A DNA stretch of 48,204 bases, taken from assembly GCA_031285405.1 (NCBI GenBank), contig JAITWH010000009.1:1-48204 (forward strand), in the 5' to 3' direction. A model generated the notes under the pieces. That model did not search any database, had not been told where the DNA came from, and worked only from the letters and a program-made list of their open reading frames with translations. This document shows, piece after piece, positions 43,193-48,204 of the stretch. The DNA is from Alistipes sp. (GTDB taxonomy: Bacteria; Bacteroidota; Bacteroidia; Bacteroidales; Rikenellaceae). Position 1 is the first letter of the stretch. Every line of letters starts with the position of its first letter. The position numbers were made by a program, and so were the translations under genes.

Positions 43193-43825
43193 ATGAATAA
43201 ATGGCTTAAAATTACCCTGCTTACAGTTTTTACTGCGGCCGTCCTTGTGTTGGCCTGGATTCTCTTTCGTCAAATCATGGATCCCCAGGAGTATCAGAGG
43301 GAGTTGAAGGTGCGTGAAGCCGCTGTCGTCGAACGTATCGTCGATATTCGCTCGGCAGAACAGGCGTTCAAGCAGAAGAACCAGCGCTACACCGCGGACT
43401 GGGATTCGCTCATCAACTTTGTGCTTTCGGATTCGCTCGTGTATGAACGTCAGATCGGCTCGAAGGATGACTCGGTGGCTGTGGCTCGGGGTCTTGTGCG
43501 CACCGAACAGTTTACGAGGGCTGTGCGCGACACCATCTTTGCGCCCAGAAAACTCTCGGCGGAACAGATTCGCAACATGAAGTTTATCCCCTACGCAGAT
43601 CAGGGAACGCAGTATATCCTCAATGCGGCGATGCTTACCACAGAGTCGAAGGTGGTTGTGCCCGTGTTTGAAGCCAAGGCTCCCTACAAACTCTTTATGG
43701 CCGACCTCGACCAGCAGGAGCTTATCAACCTGATCGACGCATCCAAGAACGTGTACCACAAGTACCCTGGTATCGCTGTGGGAGCTATCGACCGTGCTAC
43801 CAACGATGCGGGAAACTGGGAATAG
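43193..43825 (+). CDS. Single-pass membrane protein of unknown function
   Basis: The 210-residue protein has an N-terminal transmembrane segment (about 6-27, ITLLTVFTAAVLVLAWILF) and a soluble domain. The motif AEQAFKQKNQRYTADWDSLINFV resembles the post-helix region of pilin/pseudopilin-like proteins (a helix followed by the Y-T-A-D-W-D-S-L motif). I do not recognise a named family. ATG at 43193 is chosen because it puts the anchor at the N-terminus. The 3' end overlaps the DUF3822-like gene by 20 bp, so they are probably one operon with rsmD. Confidence 0.8.
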   Translation: MNKWLKITLLTVFTAAVLVLAWILFRQIMDPQEYQRELKVREAAVVERIVDIRSAEQAFKQKNQRYTADWDSLINFVLSDSLVYERQIGSKDDSVAVARGLVRTEQFTRAVRDTIFAPRKLSAEQIRNMKFIPYADQGTQYILNAAMLTTESKVVVPVFEAKAPYKLFMADLDQQELINLIDASKNVYHKYPGIAVGAIDRATNDAGNWE

Positions 43826-44681
43826 AGTGCTTATCTGCGGCGGCGGCAACGGCGGCGGCAGTTACGGTGACGGAAACTACGGCGGCGGTAACAGCGAACG
43901 AGGCGGCTTAAGCAGCGAAAATGTTATGTCCATCAGGCGGTTGCTTGATGGACATAATTTTGCGCGGCATGGGGGGGCGGATGATTTTGGTGGGTTGGTT
44001 TTGGAGGGGGCTGGGGCTGGCAGGTCCGGCGGTTTGGGTTTTGGAGGCTCGGGCGGTTCGGGCGGCGGTTTGCCGACTGTGGCGTTCGACAGTGCTAAGA
44101 CGGTGCTTGTGCCCGCGGACGAATATGAAGAGGGGATGGGGGAGAGCTATCTGCGTTTTGGGGGGATGGCTCCGGCGGCGGGGGAAGTGGTTGTTGTTTC
44201 GGGTGTATATGGCGCGCAAGGTGGCGGTGATGGTGATGGCGGCGAGCGGCGGGGCGATATCGTTGCTGTGATGGCCGTTGCGGCGGAGGTGTGGGAGACG
44301 GTGCGGGAGTATTTCGAGGGTGGCGTCGGAGCGGGGCTTGATGGAAGAGGTGACGGCGGGGCTTCGCGCGGCAGATTTTTTGTGACTTCGCCGCTGCTGG
44401 AGATCGCCGAGGGGCGCGGAATCGGGAGCCACAGGGGCGGGCGCGAGGTCAGCGTTTTTCTGACCGGCGAGAATGTGTATTTGGTCGTTCGCGAGAAGGG
44501 GCTGAGGCTGGCGGAGGTGCTGCCTGACCGGTCGACCGATTCGCTCCTTTATTATATGCAGGTGCTGGGGCGGCGGTTCAAGCTGCGGAAGTTCGACATT
44601 CTGGTGGGCGGCGAGCGGGCCAAAGAGGTGGCGGAGGTGCTGGGACGCTATTTCGGAAATGTTAGGGTGGTGAGATCGTGA
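43806..44681 (+). CDS. DUF3822-like protein with glycine-rich inserts
   Basis: About 291 residues from the ATG at 43806; a GTG at 43794 is also possible. The C-terminal half has the family pattern SLLYYMQVLGRRFKLRKFDILVGG, and KTVLVPADEYEEG lies in the middle, matching DUF3822 proteins found next to rsmD in Bacteroidetes. What is odd is the N-terminal third: two Gly/Ser/Asn-rich stretches (about 12-35 and 68-90) from GGC-rich DNA, which the family normally lacks as far as I recall. Family members have an actin/ASKHA-like fold. No function is established. The stop overlaps the next GTG start. Confidence 0.75.
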   Translation: MRETGNRVLICGGGNGGGSYGDGNYGGGNSERGGLSSENVMSIRRLLDGHNFARHGGADDFGGLVLEGAGAGRSGGLGFGGSGGSGGGLPTVAFDSAKTVLVPADEYEEGMGESYLRFGGMAPAAGEVVVVSGVYGAQGGGDGDGGERRGDIVAVMAVAAEVWETVREYFEGGVGAGLDGRGDGGASRGRFFVTSPLLEIAEGRGIGSHRGGREVSVFLTGENVYLVVREKGLRLAEVLPDRSTDSLLYYMQVLGRRFKLRKFDILVGGERAKEVAEVLGRYFGNVRVVRS

Positions 44682-45250
44682 GGTGGCGCGCGAAAGGATT
44701 TGCTTATCTGGCAGGCGTGGTTGCGCTGGTTGTCGTCGTGGGGGTGGTCTATGGCTTTTCGTTGCTGTTCATTCCGCTCTCTTATACCTTTAATATGGGG
44801 CTTGCTGGGCTTCTTGTGAGGGCGGGGCTTTATTGCGCGTTGCTGGCGGTGGCGGTGTGGAGTGTGATCAGGCACTTCGGACGCAAGGCTGCCGGAGCGA
44901 AGGTGGAGAAAAATTACACTCTGGGAGTTGGGGTTGTAATGGCCGTGGTGTCGTTGGTGACGATTTCGACTGTACGCGATCTGTTTACGGCGCCGGTCAC
45001 TCGCGATTTCGAGGTCTCTTTTGAGCTTCCGCGTAGAAGAACTAAGGGCAACACGTATAGGATATATATGGTGGCCGAACCGGTCGACGGCAGCGGGAAA
45101 GAGATACGATTCGAGACCACGCGCTTTGAGGATATCGAGGGGGTGGGGCGGTTTACGAGGCGCGAGCTGCCGAGGGGAAGTTACAGGATGCGAGTTACGT
45201 ATTATCCTCACAGCAAGACTCGTGTCGAGACGCGGTTAATTGAGAAGTGA
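44678..45250 (+). CDS. Membrane protein of unknown function
   Basis: The 190-residue product has several hydrophobic helices: about 6-26 (FAYLAGVVALVVVVGVVYGFSLLFI), 42-65 (GLLVRAGLYCALLAVAVWSVI) and 85-105 (LGVGVVMAVVSLVTI). A soluble C-terminal domain follows, with EVSFELPRRRTKGNTYRIYM and RMRVTYYPHSKTRVETRL. It starts with GTG overlapping the upstream TGA (GTGA), which suggests coupled translation. I recognise no family. Its position between DUF3822-like and rsmD implies co-expression only. Confidence 0.72.
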   Translation: MRWRAKGFAYLAGVVALVVVVGVVYGFSLLFIPLSYTFNMGLAGLLVRAGLYCALLAVAVWSVIRHFGRKAAGAKVEKNYTLGVGVVMAVVSLVTISTVRDLFTAPVTRDFEVSFELPRRRTKGNTYRIYMVAEPVDGSGKEIRFETTRFEDIEGVGRFTRRELPRGSYRMRVTYYPHSKTRVETRLIEK

Positions 45251-45260
45251 ATTTTACGAT

Positions 45261-45833
45261 ATGCGGATAATTAGCGGAAGACATAAGGGGCGGGTCATCA
45301 CGCCGCCGCGAAATCTGAGGGCGCGGCCGACAACCGACTTTGCCAAGGAGAATCTGTTTAATGTGCTGACAGGCTTTGGGTTCGACTACGAGGAGTGCGA
45401 TGTGTTGGACCTGTTTGCCGGCACGGGATCGGTGAGCTATGAGTTTGCGTCGCGCGGCGCACGGTCGGTGACCGCGGTGGAGATCAATGCGGTGCACTGG
45501 GCGTTTATTCGTCGCACCGGTGGGGAGTTTGGGTTTGCGAATCTTTATCCCGTTAAGGCTAATGTGTTCAACTATTTACGTGCCTGCACTCGGAAGTTTG
45601 ATATTATTTTTTCGGATGCCCCTTATGATCTTGCCGGTAGCGAGGAGGTGGTTTCGCTTGTTTTTGAGCGGGGGTTGCTGCGCTCCGAAGGGGAAGTGCG
45701 CGACGATGGTTCCGTTTCGGATGGCGGTCTGCTGATCTTTGAACACTCTAAGGGACACGATTTTTCGGGGCATCCGCACTTTCTGCAGACCCGCAACTAT
45801 GGTAGTGTCCAATTTACTTTTTTCGGAACTTAA
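45261..45833 (+). CDS. rsmD: 16S rRNA (guanine966-N2)-methyltransferase
   Basis: The 190-residue protein opens with MRIISGRHKGRVITPP and contains RPTTDFAKENLFNVL, the SAM motif VLDLFAGTGSVSYEFASRGA and AVEINAVHW, all characteristic of RsmD. It methylates G966 of 16S rRNA during 30S assembly. The catalytic motif reads SDAPYDL where RsmD enzymes usually have DPPY. ATG at 45261 is favoured over a TTG at 45240. The gene ends 17 bp before an IS1595-type element, which leaves it intact. Confidence 0.92.
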   Translation: MRIISGRHKGRVITPPRNLRARPTTDFAKENLFNVLTGFGFDYEECDVLDLFAGTGSVSYEFASRGARSVTAVEINAVHWAFIRRTGGEFGFANLYPVKANVFNYLRACTRKFDIIFSDAPYDLAGSEEVVSLVFERGLLRSEGEVRDDGSVSDGGLLIFEHSKGHDFSGHPHFLQTRNYGSVQFTFFGT

Positions 45834-45850
45834 CCTGCTAATTTTGTTTA

Positions 45851-46588
45851 GGTTCAAGATAACTTTACAAAGTAATTATCTTTGTAAGTTATTGTTGGAC
45901 AATGAGAAACAAGTACATAAAAGTTACGCACATTTCTGAGCGCAAAACGAGAGAGATAATACGTCTTTTTAGCCTCGATATCGAGGCTAAAAAGACGGCG
46001 GAATTGACGGGCGTTTCGCGCCCAACGATCAACAAATTTTACAACGCTTTTCGCGAACGTATCGGCGAGATTTGCGAGGCCGAAGCTCCGTTCGAGAACG
46101 GCGAGGTGGAGCTCGACGAAAGCTACTTCGGAGCGCGGCGAGTGCGGGGCAAACGAGGTCGCGGAGCGGCGGGTAAAACGCCCGTTTTCGGGATGCTCAA
46201 ACGGGGCGACAAGGTCTACACCCAAGTGGTGCGAAACTGCTCTGTCAGAGAGCTTTTGCCCATCATTCGGGGCAAAGCCGACACCTCCGCCGTCTTCTAT
46301 TCCGACGGTTTTCGCACCTACGACGGGCTGGTGAATTACGGCTACAAAAGGCATTATCGGGTGCAACATAGCGACGACGAATTTGCGGTCGGAACGAACC
46401 ATATTAACGGCATCGAAAACTTCTGGGGGCTGTGTAAAGTGCGCCTTGCGAAGTTCCGCGGAGTGCACAAACATACGTTCGTTTTGCACATCAAAGAGTG
46501 TGAATTTAGATACAATTTCCGAAACCAAAATATTTATTTAACTTTGCTAAGAAACTTTAGAGATAAACCGCTAAAGTTATCTTGAACC
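45851..46588 (+). mobile_element. Complete IS1595-type insertion sequence (738 bp)
   Basis: The element is bounded by perfect 17-bp inverted repeats starting GGTTCAAGATAACTTTA, at 45851-45867 and 46572-46588. The flanking 8-bp sequences TTTGTTTA (45843-45850) and TTTGTATA (46589-46596) match at 7 of 8 positions, consistent with the 8-bp target duplication of this family. It contains one transposase gene. A hairpin (TTACAAAG/CTTTGTAA, about 45866-45888) lies between the left end and the gene. Confidence 0.9.
45902..46585 (+). CDS. IS1595-family (ISXO2-like) transposase
   Basis: The 227-residue protein has an N-terminal helix-turn-helix (LTGVSRPTINKFYNAF), then the ISXO2-like catalytic domain: ELDESYFG with the first acidic residue, FYSDGFRTYDGL with the second, and NHINGIENFWG near the third, followed by the family's C-terminal LRNF. 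The frame is intact. The stop codon lies within the right terminal repeat. A TATCTTTG box at 45877-45884 may drive it. The intact frame suggests the copy could still be active. Confidence 0.93.
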   Translation: MRNKYIKVTHISERKTREIIRLFSLDIEAKKTAELTGVSRPTINKFYNAFRERIGEICEAEAPFENGEVELDESYFGARRVRGKRGRGAAGKTPVFGMLKRGDKVYTQVVRNCSVRELLPIIRGKADTSAVFYSDGFRTYDGLVNYGYKRHYRVQHSDDEFAVGTNHINGIENFWGLCKVRLAKFRGVHKHTFVLHIKECEFRYNFRNQNIYLTLLRNFRDKPLKLS

Positions 46589-46601
46589 TTTGTATATTAA
46601 T

Positions 46602-47072
46602 ATGAATACGAACAATCTGATCACATTGTTGTCCATCGTGCTTCCATTAGTCGGTGCTGGCATTGGATATTTAGTTAGGCATATTATTGAGAAAAAACGA
46701 GAGCTATTGAGTGAGATTAATAAGGAGCGTCGGGCACACTATCAGTTGTTTGTGGACATATTTGTCGAGTTTACGGAAACAACTGGCAGAAACGAGGAGT
46801 GTAATTTTCGTGAAAAATTGTATAGCTTTTTTCGGAAATATCTCCTTTATGCGTCTCCCGAAGTTATTAAATCTTTTGGAGATTTTGTACAGCTGTTAGG
46901 GCGTGTCGATTTTTGTACTCAAGACCAGGAGAAAAACTGCCTCAAAGCAATGACAAAGATCATTTTGTGTATGAGGAAAGACATTGGACTTAAAAATAGG
47001 TTCTTAGGCAGAAATGGTGAAAAAATAATGCGAGGGATTTATAAAGATTATGACTTAGTGAAGTGGACATAA
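46602..47072 (+). CDS. Small membrane-anchored protein of unknown function (AT-rich orphan)
   Basis: The 156-residue product has an N-terminal hydrophobic segment (about 6-25, LITLLSIVLPLVGAGIGYLV) followed by a basic/coiled-coil stretch (HIIEKKRELLSEINKERR) and a helical domain with several Cys. I recognise no family. Codon use is markedly AT-rich compared with its neighbours, and the gene begins 13 bp after an insertion sequence, which suggests horizontal origin. The IS may have displaced its own promoter or supplied a new one. Confidence 0.65.
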   Translation: MNTNNLITLLSIVLPLVGAGIGYLVRHIIEKKRELLSEINKERRAHYQLFVDIFVEFTETTGRNEECNFREKLYSFFRKYLLYASPEVIKSFGDFVQLLGRVDFCTQDQEKNCLKAMTKIILCMRKDIGLKNRFLGRNGEKIMRGIYKDYDLVKWT

Positions 47073-47084
47073 ATCTAAAGAACA

Positions 47085-47579
47085 TTACTTTATGATGGCC
47101 ATGGCGATGACGGCGCAGGCCTCGGCGTCGGCGAGGGCGTGGTGGTGGTTGCGGAAGTCGAATCCGACGTGTGCCGCAACCGTGGGCAGCTTGTGATTGG
47201 GCAGCCCGGGGAAGGCTCGACGCGAGGCGCGGCACGTGCAGTGGAACGTGTAGGCGGGGGCGGGTAGGGCGTAATGGAGCAGGGTCGCGCGCAGGCACCC
47301 CTCGTCGAACGGGCTGTTGTGGGCCACTAACGGCAGGTCGGCGATTCGCGGCGCGATGCGCTGCCACACCTCGGGAAAGAGATCGGCGATGGCAGTGTCG
47401 CTTGCCGAGAGGCCGTGGATCTGCGTGTTCCAGTGGCTGTAAAAGTTGGGCGCGGGGCGGATGAGCTCGTAGAATTTTTCGCGTATCGCGCCGTCGCGCA
47501 CGACAACTATCCCGACGCTGCATACGCTCGTGCGGTGGCTGTTGGCGGTCTCGAAATCTATGGCGGCGAAGTTTTTCAT
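47085..47579 (-). CDS. DEDDh 3'-5' exonuclease (DnaQ/epsilon-like)
   Basis: The 164-residue protein has exonuclease motif I AAIDFET (Asp8, Glu10), motif II HNSPFD (Asp92) and motif III HHHALADAEA (His146, Asp151), the DEDDh set of DnaQ-like nucleases. It lacks polymerase or helicase domains. Short stand-alone proteins of this kind act in DNA proofreading, repair or RNA trimming. It is convergent with the AT-rich orphan. A TAGATTTG box lies about 110 bp upstream. Confidence 0.9.
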   Translation of the reverse strand: MKNFAAIDFETANSHRTSVCSVGIVVVRDGAIREKFYELIRPAPNFYSHWNTQIHGLSASDTAIADLFPEVWQRIAPRIADLPLVAHNSPFDEGCLRATLLHYALPAPAYTFHCTCRASRRAFPGLPNHKLPTVAAHVGFDFRNHHHALADAEACAVIAMAIIK

Positions 47580-47692
47580 GTTGTTTTTTGGGAAGGGTGT
47601 GTGCTTTTGAGGGCTTTTGGGGTATGCTTTTGGGCGTTTTTTGGAAGCACAGATCGGGAAATTATTGCATGGGCGAACGTTTTTTTGTCGTG

Positions 47693-47700
47693 CAAATCTA
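47693..47700 (-). promoter_or_regulatory. -7 promoter box upstream of the exonuclease gene
   Basis: The minus strand reads TAGATTTG, matching TAnnTTTG. The leader to the start at 47579 would be about 105 bp and is rich in CCCAAAA-type words. Confidence 0.35.
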
Positions 47701-47770
47701 CGAAATAAAATCGCGATGTGGGTGTTATTGTGGCCGATTGCAGATTCCGATGATTTTTTTGCCCCGATAT

Positions 47771-47801
47771 TTTGGAGGATTGTGAATTTGTGTTACCTTT
47801 G
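47771..47801 (+). promoter_or_regulatory. Promoter of tRNA-Asp
   Basis: TTTG at 47771-47774 and TACCTTTG at 47794-47801 are separated by 19 bp, an exact consensus match, about 50 bp before the tRNA. Confidence 0.75.
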
Positions 47802-47853
47802 CAGTCGCAAAACGAGGAAACAGGCGCGCTTTTGCGTTGCAACATTTTTTATT

Positions 47854-47930
47854 GGTGTGGTAGTTCAGTTGGTTAGAATACCTGCCTGTCACGCAGGGGG
47901 TCGCGGGTTCGAGTCCCGTCCATACCGCCA
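47854..47930 (+). tRNA. tRNA-Asp (anticodon GTC)
   Basis: The cloverleaf is complete. The acceptor GGTGTGG pairs with CCATACC, the D arm has AGTTCAGTTGGTTAGA, the anticodon stem CCTGC/GCAGG holds loop CTGTCAC with GTC, and the T arm is GCGGGTTCGAGTCCCGT. Discriminator G and an encoded CCA follow (47928-47930). It decodes GAC and GAU. Confidence 0.97.
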
Positions 47931-47957
47931 GTAACGTAAGTAGTTGCAAATCAACGT

Positions 47958-48006
47958 AATAAGCGTTGAGAAAGAGGTCTAAAAAGCCGATTTCTCAGCG
48001 CTTATT
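47958..48006 (+). terminator. Hairpin downstream of tRNA-Asp (possible terminator)
   Basis: A 16-bp near-perfect stem pairs 47958-47973 (AATAAGCGTTGAGAAA) with 47991-48006 around a 17-nt loop. There is no T tract after it, so termination is uncertain. It lies 27 bp after the CCA end. Confidence 0.4.
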
Positions 48007-48101
48007 TCAGTTTCGGAACTTGCGTATATGCGATTAACGGCGAATAAGAACGAATAAAATAGGCAAATACACAGAAAATCCATAGATGTAAAAACCGCGT
48101 A

Positions 48102-48194
48102 AAATTGACCCTTTGCGCCGGCGCAAATTGACCCCTCTGGAGAGTGATTTTAGAGCGGATGAAATTGACCCCCGAAAACGGAGCAAATTGACCC
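48102..48194. repeat. Four spaced AAATTGACCC repeats, probable terminal repeats of an IS21-type element
   Basis: Copies start at 48102, 48125, 48162 and 48185, with spacings of 23, 37 and 23 bp. Repeated short sites at the ends, bound by the IstA transposase, are a feature of IS21-family elements. A TG at 48087-48088 could be the outer end. No transposase frame is visible before the window ends. Confidence 0.5.
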
Positions 48195-48204
48195 CCTAAA
48201 AGTG

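Noticed and set aside
48102-48194. CRISPR-like direct repeats at the right edge
   Set aside because: The repeat is only 10 bp with unequal spacing (23, 37, 23) and no cas genes. Transposon end sites explain it better.

Overview
The window looks like chromosome of a high-GC member of the Bacteroidales, and the content fits a gut Alistipes/Rikenellaceae-type organism. That name is an inference from gene content, not a database match. The evidence is a SusC/SusD pair, a DUF6377-type membrane regulator, a GldH-like lipoprotein next to a PSP1/RicT gene, a complete Na+-translocating NQR operon, weak Shine-Dalgarno sites, and promoters matching the Bacteroidetes consensus TTTG-N19-21-TAnnTTTG.

Region 1 (about 160-16000, all minus strand) is a polysaccharide utilisation locus. 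A membrane-anchored TPR/HTH regulator is read first. It is followed by a divergent GH38 alpha-mannosidase-like enzyme, a GH92 exo-alpha-mannosidase lipoprotein, SusC, SusD, a beta-propeller-like lipoprotein, two unknown lipoproteins and a secreted SGNH esterase. Apart from the 215-bp gap after the regulator, the genes are 4-68 bp apart. Together they predict capture and trimming of a mannose-rich, perhaps acylated glycan. A tmRNA gene lies between this locus and the next.

Region 2 (16.6-21.3 kb, plus) is an operon of a long PurF-like amidotransferase, a NagB/PIG-L fusion whose deaminase active site is altered, and a canonical glucosamine-6-phosphate deaminase. It ends at a strong hairpin. Region 3 (21.35-26.1 kb, minus) holds a lipoprotein, trmB, a gldH-like gene, ricT with a long Arg/Gly/Asn/Gln-rich tail, and a MATE exporter. 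Region 4 (26.4-36.2 kb, plus) is energy metabolism: a four-subunit 2-oxoacid:ferredoxin oxidoreductase, a tandem pair of related lipoproteins, and nqrABCDEF. The units from 24.7 to 30.3 kb are separated by four copies of a TTAGTTATA palindromic repeat. One copy is a perfect 44-bp palindrome and one contains a stop codon.

Region 5 (36.2-37.9 kb) is a small accessory unit: a consensus promoter, a 10-codon open frame, a terminator-like hairpin, then a methyltransferase and a GNAT acetyltransferase. This resembles attenuation control. Region 6 (37.9-43.2 kb, minus) carries a RecD-like helicase, mutS and a secreted WD40/TolB-like protein overlapping mutS. Region 7 (43.2-45.8 kb, plus) is a housekeeping cluster with a DUF3822-like protein and rsmD. 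It is followed by a complete IS1595-type insertion sequence, an AT-rich orphan gene, a DEDDh exonuclease and tRNA-Asp. The right edge has four spaced copies of AAATTGACCC, which look like the terminal repeats of an IS21-type element running out of the window.

The best candidates for something undescribed are the palindrome family, the leader-peptide/attenuator unit, the NagB-like fusion with substituted catalytic residues, and the 16-bp tandem repeat at the end of the TolB-like gene.
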